The notes under the pieces were generated by a model. That model did not search any database. It was not told where the DNA came from and saw only the letters and a list, made by a program, of their open reading frames with translations. 64,000 nt of DNA. Origin: Ichthyophis bannanicus (Eukaryota; Chordata; Amphibia; Gymnophiona; Ichthyophiidae). Shown piece after piece: positions 1 through 11,395 of this stretch (the first letter of the stretch is position 1; every line of letters starts with the position of its first letter). Both the position numbers and the translations under genes were made by a program. The stretch covers positions 44,731,788-44,795,787 of the forward strand of contig CM066039.1 in the NCBI GenBank assembly GCA_033557465.1, given 5' to 3'.

Positions 1-470
1 ATGAAAGGCAGAGGAGAATAGATGGGTCTTCAGCATGGTCTTGATGGTTTTGTAGGAGGGTTCAAGCCTTTTTAATCAGAAATTTGAGTGTGCTCTCAAT
101 TCCTATAAGGTCTACTGGCCTGTGATACAAATTCCTGCCCACCCTACCCCTTACTCCACCCACCCCCGAGTTGCACTTGACTATATAGTCTTCATATCAT
201 CAATAGTCACTTGTCCTCCAATATAGTGGAATGCCCACCTTTTTCCTTCTGCTACAACTGCTTTATAACTCCCACAATCAACATGTTGTGTATTCAATGC
301 AATCAATGTGATGCCTTTATTCTAAGAACCATTTAGAGCCCCTCTGCTATAAAAAGAACTGACTCTAGTAAGAGAAGAATTAACTGCAATGAAATGCAGC
401 TCCCTTAGGGTACATATTGAAAACAATTCACCACCACTCCCACAAAGAATCAAGCAACCTAGGAACAAAT
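1..470. other. No recognisable feature
   Basis: AT-rich intergenic sequence. I see no open frame, RNA gene or repeat that I can name. The 5' limit of the CR1 that follows is uncertain, so part of this could be its leader. Confidence 0.4.
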
Positions 471-508
471 AGATCAGAGTGGGGTCTGGTAGGGTGTGAC
501 CTCTAACA

Positions 509-940
509 TTGAGACATCCTTTCTATCTGCCTTGGAAAATGAGAGTGTCCAATCAGTGGAAACCTGAAGTAACCTTAAATGAGAAGGTTAACACTGAATC
601 TACTGGTAATGCCCCAAATGTAAACAAAAACTCACAAAACAGGAAACTCTTATTACTTGGAGACTCCATCATCAGAGGGATTAACTTGGGAACACAGTCC
701 AAAGGACAGAAGATGGTCAAATGCCTCCCAGGTTCTTCAGCCAGCAGGAACACAAACCAGATTGTTAGCATAGTCAATGCGGAAAGTAAGCATTCCCAAA
801 CTGATTTTGCTATCCACTTAGGTGCAAATGACCTGGCTAGAAACAGTATCTCTATTGTACAAAGGAACGTTCAGCTTTTGGGAGGGAAACAAACCTATTG
901 TCAACACTTTAGTATTCTCAGAAGTTCTACCTATTCATGA
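509..940 (+). pseudogene. CR1 ORF1 fragment with SGNH-esterase-like motifs
   Basis: The open frame translates to a segment with LLLLGDSIIRGI (block I, with the nucleophile Ser of the GDS motif) and, about 50 residues later, HLGANDLA, which resembles the block III G-x-N-D motif of SGNH hydrolases. CR1 ORF1 proteins of this type carry an esterase domain, and the position directly upstream of ORF2 fits. The frame begins without an ATG and ends early, so only a fragment of ORF1 remains. The C-terminal DxxH block is not visible. Confidence 0.7.
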
Positions 941-1468
941 TAAAAGGGGAAGAGAGGCTGCATCACATAACCAACTTTAATATGTAGCTCCAAACCTGTT
1001 GTAAATCACAAGGATTTAGCTATATAGGCAACTGGGGCAATAGATGGAACAAGAGGCTGTACTGTGTTAATAAACTGCATCTCTCTCTAGCAGGAAAAAG
1101 GGTCCTAGGTGAAAGCTTCAGGCAATATGTGGACAAGCACTTAAACTAGGGAAAGGGGGTGACAGATGGGAAAAAAGTTCAGGACGTCACACCCAGCAAG
1201 AACATAACATTGGTAATAGTCATCATATTAATCCACACATCATTGACGAGTAAAGAGGAGTCTGGAACAAAATGCGTCCAAAATACAAGCAAGCCAACCA
1301 ATAATTGCTGGATGCAATGAGCGCAAATGCTCAAAGTCTAGCCAACAAGTTCTTGATCTGGAAGCTCTAATATAGAGAAAGAAAAGGAGAAGTAGCCCAA
1401 TATGTCAAAAGCAATATTAAAGCCGCTGAAATGCAGGGGCATGTGGTGAAAAGAAGAAACACTGTGGA

Positions 1469-3902
1469 GTGTGTTGGAAAGAGGAGATGGCATTATCATT
1501 CACAACTAGTGTAGTCTACAGGCCTCCAACTCAAACTGAGGAAACAGACAGAGACTTGAATAGTGATATTACTAAGGTATCTATGAAGGGAGAAATGTTC
1601 ATATTGGGTGACTTTAACCTGCCAGATGCGGATTGGAGTATTCCTTCTGCAAATCAGGAAAGAAGTAAAAAGATTGTAGATGCCTTCCAGGAAGCATCAC
1701 TCAGGCAACTGGTGATAGAACCGACCAGGGAAAGTTTGATGCTAGATTTAGTACTCACCAATGGAGATAGAGTGTTGAATGTCTGGGTGGGAGCCCATAT
1801 GAGCAGCAGTGATCATCACACAGTGTGGTTTGAGGTAAAAGCCAAGGCAGAGTCCAGTCATGGCAAACTCAAAGTCCTAGACTTCAAAAATGCTGACTTC
1901 AGTAAAATGGGAAAGTACCTGAAGGAGAAGTTGGCAGGGTGAGAGAGGATAAGGGAGGTGGAATTGCAGTGGGCTAAATGTAAAGAGGCAATAAAAGGAG
2001 CAATGGATATATATGTAAGAAAAGTAAATAAAAACAAAAGGAAAAGGAAAAGGAAACCTATAAGGTTCACCAAAGAAGTGGCTGCACAAATAAAGACAAA
2101 AAACACAGCTTTCACAAAATTCAGAAGATCACAAAAAGAGGAACACAGAAAAGAATACAGGACAAAGATAAAAAAAGACAAAGAGAGAAATAAGGATAGC
2201 AAAAGCAAAGGCAGAAGAAAAGATGGCTAAAGGTATGAAGTGTGGAGACAAACTTTTTTCAGGTATATTCAGGAGAAGAGGAAGATTAGAGATGGAAATG
2301 CCAGATTTAAAAGTACCAAGGATGGGGTTTTTTTTAGAAAAAGTGACATTGAAAAAGCGAAAATGCTAACAAATACTTCTGTTCTGTATTCACACAAGAA
2401 AATCCTGGATAAGGACCATGTAAGACTGACAAATATACAAATGGGAAGGGAGTAGATATCACACCATTCACAGATGATGTTTTTGAATAGCTTGCAAAAC
2501 TGAAAGTGGACAAGGCCATGGGATTGGATGGGATACATCTCAAGATACTGAAGGAGCTCAGAGAGGTTCCGGTAGGGCTTTTAAAGGATGCTTTTAATAG
2601 ATCCTTGGAGACTGGAGAAGGGCTGATGTGGTACTACAAAAGTGGGAAGACAAGTGACAAATTATAGACCGGCAAGTCTTACCTCTGTGGTGGGAAAAGT
2701 AAAGAAGGCGCTCTTGAAAGAAAGAATAGTGGACTTTCTGGAAACCAATGGATTGCGTGATCCAAGGCAACATGGTTTTACCAGGGGAATATCATGCCAA
2801 ACAAATTTGATTGAGTTTTTTTGACTGGGTGAACAGAGAACTAGATCAAGGGAATACGATAGATGCAATATACCTAGATTTCAGCAAAGCCTTTGATACT
2901 GTTTCTCATATGAGGCTTACCAATAAATTGAGCAGCCTGGGGATAGGTCACAAGGTGGTGAACTGGATCAGAAATTGGTTGACTGAAACATGAGAGAAGA
3001 TGGTGGTAAATGGAAAAAACTCAGAAGAAAGGAAAATACGTAGTGGCGTGCCTCAGGGATCGGTCCTGGGACCGATAATATTATTAAACACATACATTAG
3101 TATTTGAGTGTGATATTGTGGAAGGACTGAATGGAAAAGTCTGCCTTTTTGCAGATGACACGAAAATTTGCAAGAGTGGACACTTCTGATGGAGTGGACA
3201 ACATGAGGAAAGATCTAAAAACACTGGCAGTTAACATTTAATATGAAGAAGTGCAGAGTCATGCACTTGGGATGCAGAAATCCAAAGGAATCGTATTCGA
3301 TAGGGGGAAAGAGGTTGGTGTGCACAGACTAGGAGATGGACAGCGGAGTCCTAGTTTGTGAGGATCTTAAAGTAGCGAAACAATGCAACAAGGTGGTAGC
3401 CAAAGCCAGAAGGATGCTAGGCTGCCTACAAACAGGAATAACCAGCAGAAAGGAGGGGGTATTAATGCCCCCGTATAAGTCATTGGTGAGGCCTCACTTG
3501 GAGTATTGTGTTCAGTTTTGGAGACCGTATCTCACAAAGGATATAAAAAGACTTGAAACGGTTCAGAGAAAGATGACCAAAATGATTTGGAGCCTGCGCC
3601 AGAAGACATATGAGAAGAGACTTGAAGACATAAATAGGTATACCCTAGAGGAGAGGAGGGACAGGGGATATATGATACAGACCTTTAAATACTTAAAGGG
3701 TATCAATGAACAAACAAACCTTTTCCAAAGAAGGGGAAGCTGTAAAACAAGAGGACATATGATGAAGCTGCAAGGCGGTAAACTTAAAAGCAACATCAAG
3801 AAATACTTTTTCACTGGTGGATGCTTGGCATGCCCTCCCGATGGAAGTGGTAAGGGCAAATACAGTGACAGAATTCAAAATGGCATGGGACAGATACAGT
3901 GA
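1469..3902 (+). pseudogene. CR1 ORF2 remnant (AP endonuclease + reverse transcriptase)
   Basis: Several frames have to be read together. The endonuclease part (1469-1942) has VVYRPPTQ and ILGDFNLPDADW, followed by SSDHHTVWFE, the catalytic-core motifs of APE-type LINE endonucleases. A basic linker follows (1958-2230). RT motifs include NYRPASLTSV (about 2660), YLDFSKAFDTVSH (about 2866-2910), a GVPQGSVLGP block (about 3045-3075) and FADDTK (about 3150-3165, the catalytic DD). The C-terminal part (3336-3902) has the CR1-type RPHLEYCVQFW. At least five frame changes or stops separate these blocks, so the gene is dead. Confidence 0.85.
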
Positions 3903-4125
3903 ATCCATCCCTTTATAGCAAAATAAAAGCAAACTTAAGTATCTTTTATATTCAATAAATAGAGGGGGGCTGACCTGCATCAAACAGCGGGTAGAACCCT
4001 AAACATGGGCATAGAGTGGGGTGACTTGCACGGAGCTGTGGTTACCACCATTCTAGCCACCTTGCTGGGCAGACTAGATGGACCATACTGGTCTTTATCT
4101 GCCATCTATACTATGTTATTATGTA

Positions 4126-4608
4126 AAACATTGCACAAAGGGATCCCAACTTACCTCTCCTCTTTACTTATCCCTCATGCCCCCACCCTGTATTCTCCAA
4201 AATATCCAAGCTAACTGCCTTCATCTGCCTCCTCCTTCCCGAGCATGACATAACTCTACCAGAGCCTCAGCTTTTAACTTCTTTGCCCCACTTCAATGGA
4301 ATAATTTACCTCCTGAATTGCATTTGGAGTACCCCTTACAGTAGTTTCAAATCATCTTTAAAAAAAATCAGCTCCTCCAGAAGGCATTTGACCTACGTTC
4401 TTGATCTCTGCCCATGGACAGTCCCGCTCTTCCTACTATACCGCCCCCCCCCCCCATTGCCCCTACTTCCCTGTGTTTACCCCCTTTGTATGAATGTGGT
4501 TACCTTTCCTGTCACTAAATTGGTGTTCTCTTCTGGCTTATTATATTGTTTTAATGTAAACCACGTTGATTTAACTGAAGAGCGGTATATCAGATTTTAA
4601 TAAACCAT
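4126..4608 (+). mobile_element. L2-clade LINE 3' end
   Basis: The translation shows C-terminal L2 RT phrases (LHKGIPTYLSSLL, and later WNNLPPEL-like). The element ends in the L2-type 3' UTR: 'gtaaaccacgttgattt' and a 'gcggtatatcagattttaataaa' tail at 4555-4605. It abuts the CR1 tail directly. It is 5'-truncated, as LINE copies usually are. Confidence 0.7.
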
Positions 4609-4750
4609 AAAACATCTTTTATTCATACTGACTACAAGAAGGATATTTTAAACATTGAAAGCTAGTCTATAATGCATTAAGTTAGTCTAATAAAAGGTAT
4701 CAGCCAATATTATTTGTTTCATTTTATTAATCTTTAAAGTGTCCTAACAC

Positions 4751-4793
4751 TATGGCCATGCCACCCTGAGTGTGCCTGATTTTCATCTGATTC
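4751..4793 (+). mobile_element. 5S rRNA-derived SINE, left piece
   Basis: The sequence 'tatggccatgccaccctgag' and what follows matches the first 45 or so bases of vertebrate 5S rRNA (CTACGGCCATACCACCCTGA...). It stops at the point equivalent to 5S 'GATCTCGGA', where DIRS-a begins. The rest of the SINE resumes at 11396. Confidence 0.8.
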
Positions 4794-4971
4794 GGAGAAA
4801 TTTCACTTACGGTTAATTTCCTTTCCTGGAATCCTGCTAGACCAGTCCAGACAATCGGGTTAAGTCCCCCTGCCAGCAGATGTTGGAGACAGAGAAATCA
4901 AAATTCTACCAGCAGCTGATTGGCCTGGAGCTGGTAGATATACAGGAATGCCCCTAGTGGTCACCCTCAGT
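4794..4971. repeat. DIRS-a terminal inverted repeat (element 3' end)
   Basis: The inverted complement lies at 11250-11395. The outer 36 bases (4794-4829) are specific to this end. Read on the minus (coding) strand they contain ACGGTAAGTG, a splice-donor-like motif close to the terminus. Confidence 0.85.
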
Positions 4972-5148
4972 ACACTGACAAGCAACAAGAAAAGTAAGAA
5001 AAAGAAAAGCCAAGAACATAACTATTTACAGCGGAAAACAAGCCTGACTAAGCAGAGTAGATTGCTGCTCGCGTTGCGACTCTCTTGCAACAATATCTTG
5101 AGTTGTACGGAAAAGACGTGCCTGATCGTACTTAACAGTGGGAGGGTC

Positions 5149-5244
5149 CTGGACTGGTCTAGCAGGATTCCAGGAAAGGAAATTAACGGTAAGTGAAATT
5201 TCTCCTTCCAATTCATCCTGCTAGACCAGTCCAGACAATCGGGT
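5149..5244. repeat. DIRS-a internal complementary region (ICR)
   Basis: Bases 5149-5205 are the reverse complement of the element's left terminus. Bases 5205-5244 are the reverse complement of the right terminus, with a small 'gtct' difference near 11370. Both ends are thus joined head to head inside the element. In the DIRS replication model this region templates the formation of a circular intermediate. Confidence 0.88.
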
Positions 5245-5254
5245 AGTACCCAAA

Positions 5255-6739
5255 CTAACTGCTCCCCAGGTGGGAAGACAGAGCCGCTGTAACTAAATTA
5301 GCCCCAAAACAGGCATCCTCCCTCGCCTGAAGATCCAGGTGATAGTGCCGGGCAAATATGGAGAGCACTAGGTTGCCGCTCTACAAATGTCTAGAGGAGC
5401 CACCTGCGACTGTTCCGCCCACGATGATGCTTGGGCCCACGTGGAATGTGTCCAGATCCCGGAGGGTACAGATTTGCCACGGAGTATGTAGGTGGATTCA
5501 ATAGTCTGATGAAGTCACCTAGAAACGGTAGACTTCGATGCTGCTAGCCCCTTTCGAGGCCCTCCGAAGAAAACAAACAGATGGTCAGATTTACGAAACA
5601 AATTTGTCACTTTTAGATAACAATAGAGAAGTCTCTTGAGGTCAAGTTTCCGGATAGCGATATCTTGCTTAGAAGCCTGACCCTTAGGAAAACAAGGCAA
5701 GAAAATAGGCTGATTCAAGTGAAAAGGAGTTAGAACCTTTGGCAAGAAAGAAGGAACCGTCCGGAGAGACACACCACCTTCAGAGAAGGAAAGATAGGGA
5801 TCACGGCAGGACAGGGCTAGTAATTCTGACACCCTACGTGCAGAAGTGATCACTACCAAAAAGGCTGTTTTAAGAGTCAGATTGCGAAGCGATGCCCCTT
5901 TAAGCGGTTCAAAAGGAGTGTCCATGAGGACTTTGAGAACCAGGGAAAGATCCCAAGGTGGTAGCACTGGTCGGATGGGAGGACGGACCACCTTAGCTCC
6001 CTTAAGAAAACGTGCAACATCTGAATGCGACGCAAGAGAACAGCCGTCTATCGGCCCTCTGAAACAGGTAATGGCAGAGACAGACTCGAAGAGATCGGAG
6101 AGCTAAACCCTTGTCAAGGCCCTCTTGGAGAAATGCGAGGATATGAGGAATACCAAATCGCCAAGGGGAGAGGTGACGCTGCGAGCACTAGGATTCGAAG
6201 ATATGCCTTACACGGGCATATGCTCGTGATGTGGAAGGTTGACGAGCCTTGAGCAAGGTTGCTACCACACAAGAAGAATAACTTTTGTGACTCAGCTGGT
6301 GGCGTTCAAGAGCCAAGACGTAAGCGAGTAGGGAGCGGGATTGTCCATTGCTATCGGCCCTTGCAGAAGGAGGCCTCTGCAAGCCCCGAGCTGCAGAGAA
6401 GTCGTTCAGGCTAACCAAACGAGGTCGGCATACCATGGTCTTCGAGGCCAATCTGACGCCACCAGAATCACTGTGCTCGAATGTGTTCTGATCTGCTGGA
6501 GAACCTTCCCGAGGAGAGGCCATGGGGGAAACACGTATAATAGTGCTCCCTCCGGCCAAGGCTGTGCTAAGGCATCCAGTCCCTGTGACCTGTGCTCTCT
6601 CCGGCGACTGAAAAAGCACGGGGCTTTGGTGTTGGCCAACGATGCCATGAGATCCATCACAGGTTGACCCCATCTTTGTACAATCTTTTGAAATGCCCAA
6701 GGCGCTAACTCCCATTCGCCGGGATCCAGGGCGTGACAA
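5255..6739 (-). pseudogene. DIRS-a tyrosine recombinase, inactive
   Basis: The N-terminal part (6188-6739) has the core-binding phrase LAYVLALERHQLSHKSYSS. The C-terminal part (5515-5991) has TSARRVSELLALSCRDP (catalytic Arg I region) and FRKSDHLFVFFGGPRKG. Further downstream in element orientation, around 5438-5449, the HxxR motif reads HSTW: the catalytic Arg is replaced by Trp, consistent with CGG to TGG. A tyrosine in an HYHLD context is kept near 5350. Frame changes separate the blocks. The family joins the linear or circular cDNA to the target through this recombinase; this copy cannot. Confidence 0.8.
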
Positions 6740-8994
6740 CTGAGAAAATCCGCCATCACATTGTAGCAGTAGAGCGCAGACAAACCAATGATAACAGGAG
6801 TCTGTTCAGAAGGTCCAAATCATTTATTTGTGCACAAGTCTTAAGCAGAATCAAATTCAAAATGGCTGAGCAATGGTTTCTAGCAAAACAACAACTTTTA
6901 TAGACTTCTACTCCATTCTAGACATAGAAAAACATCTCATTGGTCCCGGTAACCTCCCGTACCCCTTCTATTGGTCCCGGTACTGATATGATTATCCAAT
7001 AATGTCCTTTGACTGGGCTTAGCACCTGCTTACCCCCCTTCTAGTCCCAATTACAATGGTCAGTTCACCAACTTTGATACTTTTTTCCTCCAAGGCCATT
7101 TTAACTAGTTAGCACATATGGGAAGCGGGGCACTGTAACTTTTCTTTCAGCACATTTAATTAAATGCCTCACAGCTGTACTCCTTATCAGTGGCAATTTA
7201 AACTTTATTTTTCTGTATTTTTCTGGGTTTCAATTCTGCTTATCTAAGCTAATTCAATGCTTTGCTGAGTTCTAATTCTACAATAGCAGCATATTGGGGG
7301 ATGTGTAATTCCTATGGGCCTCTCCACATGCTTCATTTACAGGTCAAGCTGGTTAGGCCTGTCTGCTTATTTCAGACACTATGGATCACAGGCCTTCGCC
7401 TACCACAACATTGGATGTGCCCACAATGTGTTGCGCCAACAGGGCTTGAAGATGCTTCTCTGCCCAGTGAAAGATAACAGCCATTTCTTTGGCTACTCCC
7501 AGGCACTTGGTTCCACCTTGACGGTTGAGATAGGTCACCGTTGTGGCATTGTCGGAGAGGACGCAAATTGCCTGGTGACGAAGTAGCGTGAGAAACTTCA
7601 GCAAGGCAAGGCGAACCGCCCTGGCCTCCAACCTGTTTATGGAGTAACGAGCTTCGCGCGGTGACCACGTGCCCTGTGCTGCACGATTTAGGCAATGAGC
7701 CCCCCAACCGGAACGGCTCGCATCGGTTGTTAACAAGATCCAGTGAGGAGCCTCTAGGGAAACTCCCTCGAAGAGGTGAGATGGCCGAAGCCACCAGCGC
7801 AGGCTGCGCCTGGTGGATAGAGGCAGCGGAAGACGGCAGTTGTAATCCTCTGAAACCAGGGACCAACGAGACAGTAGTGCTCGTTGCAACCCGTGCATGT
7901 GTGCTCTGGCCCAGGGAACCACCTCGATGGTAGCCGCCATGGATCCCAACACTTGAAGATAATCTCAGGCGCATGGGCAATTCTGTCGAAGAAATCCGCG
8001 GATCTGAGCTGAAAGCTTGAGGAATCACTTGAGAGTCAGAAAGACTGCTTTGACCTGTGTCAAATCGAGCCCCGAGGAATTCCAAGTCCTGGGAGGGTTG
8101 TAGGGAGCTTTTTGCTCGATTGACGATCCAACCAAGACTTTCTAAGAACGAAACCATTTGATTCACTGTGTCGTAGGCCTCTGAGAGGGAGTCCACCCGC
8201 ATGAGCCAATTGTCCAAGTACGGACGTACTCTAATTCCGCAGCTGCATAGAGCTGCTGCCACTACCACCATGACCTTGGAAAACGTGCATGGCGCTGTCG
8301 CAAGACCGAACGACATGGCACAAAATTGGAAATGCTCGCCCAGGATGGCAAAACGCAGGAATCATTGATGATCGCTGCAGATGGGAATGTGAAAGTAGGC
8401 CTCCGCGAGGTCGAGAGAAGCAAGGAACTCCCCTTCACAGTGAGGGACGCAAAGACAGCGGTTGACACCCTTGAGGTCGAGAATTGGTCGAAAAGAGCCA
8501 TCCTTTTTGGGTACAACAAAATAGATGGAATAACATCCCGTCCCATGTTTGGCAGGAGGAACAGGGCAGACTGCACGTAGAAGAAGGAGATGTCGAACCG
8601 TAGCCAGTATGGTGTCCCTTCTCAGAGGCGCTCCGCCCGGAGAAACAATAAAGCTGTCCTGAATGGGTCGATAAGTCTCGAGTGCATAGCCCCAAGAGAC
8701 AATCTGTAGAACCCAATGATCTGAGGTGATGAGTGCCCACTGCCGAGAGAACAGAGACAAGTGTCCGCCTACTGGAGGAGGCATGTCGGGTGGGCGGTTC
8801 TCCCCGTCAGTGGGAGGAGCGTAAGGTTCCAGAGAACTTGTTTGGAGCTGAGTAGGATTCGTTGTTCGTTTGGGCTCCTCGAAAGGACTGAGATCTTTGA
8901 GCAAAACGATTTGACGACGGTGGAGGCGCCGACCTCCCAGGTCAATAACGGCGAGTATCACAGAACCTAGAGGTACGTCGAAAGGACGGAGCAA
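6406..8994 (-). pseudogene. DIRS-a RT / RNase H / methyltransferase-like region, broken
   Basis: RT blocks GCYSIYFVVPKKDGSFRPIL and ASLDLAEAYFHIPI (8362-8994), FGLATAPCTFSK and PYLDNWLM (7372-8316). The catalytic pair is D-N, not D-D (8204-8218). RNase H blocks TTDASRSGWGAHC, SINRLEARAVRLALL and VLSDNATTVTYLNRQGGT occupy 7386-7952. An LTR interrupts the gene at 6762-7407. On the far side the frame continues with ADFLSCHALDPGEWEL and the methyltransferase-like DLMASLANTKAPCFFSRR and YVFPPWPLL blocks (6406-6761). Several frameshifts besides the LTR are present. Confidence 0.85.
6762..7407 (-). mobile_element. Solo LTR in DIRS-a
   Basis: On the minus strand it begins TGTGGTAG and ends CTGCTACA (imperfect TG...CA inverted ends). 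It is flanked by a 4-bp duplication ACAT (6758-6761 and 7408-7411). It has a TATA motif (CTATAAAAG, 6895-6903 complement) and an AATAAA signal about 75 bp downstream (6823-6828 complement). Removing it with one duplication would make the DIRS frame continuous across the junction, so this is a clean insertion. It comes from a gypsy-like or endogenous retroviral element. No internal genes are left, as expected after LTR-LTR recombination. Confidence 0.82.
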
Positions 8995-9271
8995 AGGTCT
9001 GGGACAAACAACGCTCAGAGGACTTTGGTTTATCTTCTGGAAGGCGCTGAGGCTTGACCTCTCTTAAGTCCTTGACCAACTTGTCTAGGTCTTCGCCAAA
9101 AAGAAGCCTACCCTTAAAGGGCAGTTTAGACAGTCACGCTTTGGAGGTGACATCAACTGACCACTGGCACAACCAGAGCAATCTCCGGGCTACAGTAACT
9201 GCTGCTATTGAGCAGGCAGAAAGATGCAACAAGTCGTAAAAGGCATCCGCCAAGTAAGCCGTGACAGACTC

Positions 9272-10399
9272 TCAGCGGTCCAGTGCTGGATCCTCTGGCA
9301 AATGCTGAATCCAATGAAGCAAGGCTTGGGCCCCTAGACCGCCACAGATGGTGGCTTGGAGAGCCAGTGTCAAGGCCGAGAAGGCAGTCTTGAGGAGACT
9401 TTCCACCTTTCTGTCCTGTTGGCTGTGCAGAGCTGCTCCTCCTTCCACTGGAATGGTGATATGCTTGGTGACCCCAGTTACACGCGCATCCACCTTTGGA
9501 TATGCAAGCCACTTTTCCCTATCTGTGGGAGACCAGAGATAAAGCTGTCCGAGACGGCGAGCTGATCGCAAAGAAGTGTCCGGCGCGTCCCATTCCTGAA
9601 ACACCATTTGTTGTAGTTCCGCTGGGAAAGGGAATGATCAAGAAGGCTTATGAATGCCCTGCAGAATGGGATCTGGTTGTGACTGTTTGAGATTCTAGCA
9701 TAACCGGAGGATCAGCCAGGCGCAGTGCTTCCACCACTTGCATAATCAAGGCTGGCAACTCATCTTTGCTGCAGAGACGAATATCCTGCGCATCTCCTTG
9801 GCTGTCAGCAGAGGCTGCGGATGGTGAGTATTCGCCATCCTCCCAACCAGAACTTTCCACGTCCAATGATAATTCGTCCTCTGGGACCCCCGGCCATGTA
9901 TCAGAATCGGCCAAAATCTCTTTGGAAGAGCAAATATTGTCTTTAGGTGGTAAAGAACTGCGGATACGCTTCCACGAAGACGTGACCACATTCCCCGCGC
10001 TAGCAGGAGTGAAATGTTCCCTGATCCTAGTCCTGATGCTTCTGAGCGCCAGACGAACCAAGCCTGCCTAAACAGTGACAGAAAAAGTGCATCCGAGGAA
10101 GGAGAAAGTGCTTCCATAGCCGAAACTGAAGAGGCCGTAGGTTGAGGGAAAAGTAAAGGAGGTTCCGTAAGCCCTTCCGCAACCGGCGCTGCACGAGGGC
10201 TCACTGAGGGAGCATAGGCCGCGGGAGTAGGATCTCTAGCAGAGGGCCCGGATGTGGATGATTCCCCCGGGTGAGAGGAGCAGGCTATACACACCCTGTC
10301 TTTTAGCTCCTTTTTTGTTTCTTGCTGCAGACTATGCAGTGTTGAGATGAGGAAGGCATCTTCTTTGTCTAAAAACTGCAGTATGCTGCAAAAAGTCAA
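9272..10399 (-). pseudogene. DIRS-a gag remnant
   Basis: Three frames are needed. 9746-10399 is the N-terminal part, with CIACSSHPGE and Ser/Pro-rich sequence. 9648-10061 has the acidic GWEDGEYSP stretch, equivalent to the EEGEI motif of the other two copies, and LCSKDELPALIMQVVEAL. 9272-9607 has YPKVDARVTGVTKHITIPVE, which aligns with VDAIISAVTKKTTIPVEG in DIRS-b. These shared blocks identify the first ORF of the DIRS family. It is broken by indels and stops. Confidence 0.75.
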
Positions 10400-11249
10400 A
10401 AACTAAAAAATCAGAATGAGAGACTAGGAGTGATCCATATAATAAAAATGAGCCTTAGAAACGCGGGAATGCAATTGAGAAAATGACCGTGATACAAAAC
10501 ACGAGGAAGGAAAATGGCCGCTGCTGTAAGGAGAAAAAGCCCGCCAAAAAACAGCTACGGTAAAAGAACGCGGATCCAACACAAATCCTGCTTAAAGAGA
10601 TGTGCTGGTACCCAAAGACCTCCCCCAGATACTACCCAAGGCGATCCGACGATCCGGTGCCTAAAAAATTGAATCGGAAGCTGTCTGTGTCAAAAAACTG
10701 TGGGATCCCCCGATGCGCCGCTCAAACTAAAAATCTGTGCCTTTCAGCCTTGCCGGCAAGCCGCGGGGAACGCGATGCTAATAACAAATTGGAGGTTGTG
10801 TGATCCCCCGATGTCGTGTCCCTCAGCGATGAAACTAAACTAATTAGAGATGCTAGGGAGCCAGCAAGGGGGGGGGGGGGAGGAGATACTTCATAAATCG
10901 GCAGAAGAGAAAAAGACTCACAGTTAGGTGATTTCAGCGCTGCAGCAAGAATTAGGAGGATAGACAGAAACTGCAGAGTGTGACGGGATAATCCTTCACT
11001 CCCGGCAAGGCAGGCCCTCCTGGCCAGGAGCCAAAACTATCCGCCCTGGTGACGGGAGCTCTACTGATCCTCCAGACCAGGAGCTCACTGGCAGTGCAAC
11101 CTGAGAAGCAGAACTGGGAAATCCAGGGGATCACCTCTTGTGTGCCCTGGAACCTCCAGTTTCCAAAAATGATATTATCAAAAAAGAGAAAAGAAATAAT
11201 CAGAGAGCTAAAAGAAAGCAGCACCATCATCTGCTGGAGACAGAGAAAC

Positions 11250-11395
11250 ACTGAGGGTGACCCCTAGGGGTATTCCTGTATATCTACCAGCTCTGGGCCA
11301 ATCAGCTTCTGGTAGAATTTTGATTTCTCTGTCTCCAACATCTGCTGGCAGGGGGACTTAACCCGATTGGACTGGTCTAGAAGGATGAATTGGAA
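11250..11395. repeat. DIRS-a terminal inverted repeat (element 5' end)
   Basis: Complement of 4830-4971. The sequence runs into the 5S-derived flank with no duplicated target bases that I can be sure of. Confidence 0.85.

Larger units (their letters stand above)
471..4125 (+). mobile_element. CR1-clade LINE, decayed (CR1-1)
   Basis: Non-LTR retrotransposon with remnants of both proteins: an esterase-like ORF1 piece (509-940) and an endonuclease/reverse transcriptase ORF2 (1469-3902). The 3' end (about 4060-4120) has the typical CR1 tail, with the phrase around 'cagactagatggaccata', then 'ctttatctgcc' and a short ATGTTA-type tail. Many stops and frameshifts make it inactive. The stretch around 1340-1400 is internally deleted relative to the second copy at 33181. 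The 5' boundary is approximate. Confidence 0.85.
4794..11395 (-). mobile_element. DIRS retrotransposon, minus strand, with solo LTR inside (DIRS-a)
   Basis: Tyrosine-recombinase retrotransposon inserted in a 5S SINE. The inverted repeats (4830-4971 and 11250-11391) match over about 140 bp. The left extremity (4794-4829) has an extra stretch absent from the right, as usual in DIRS. An ICR at 5149-5244 contains the complements of both ends. Gag, RT/RNase H/methyltransferase-like and YR remnants follow on the minus strand with many lesions. RT carries YLDN instead of YLDD, and the YR has lost one catalytic Arg. No target-site duplication is evident, which is normal for DIRS. Net length without the LTR is about 5.95 kb. 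Confidence 0.92.
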
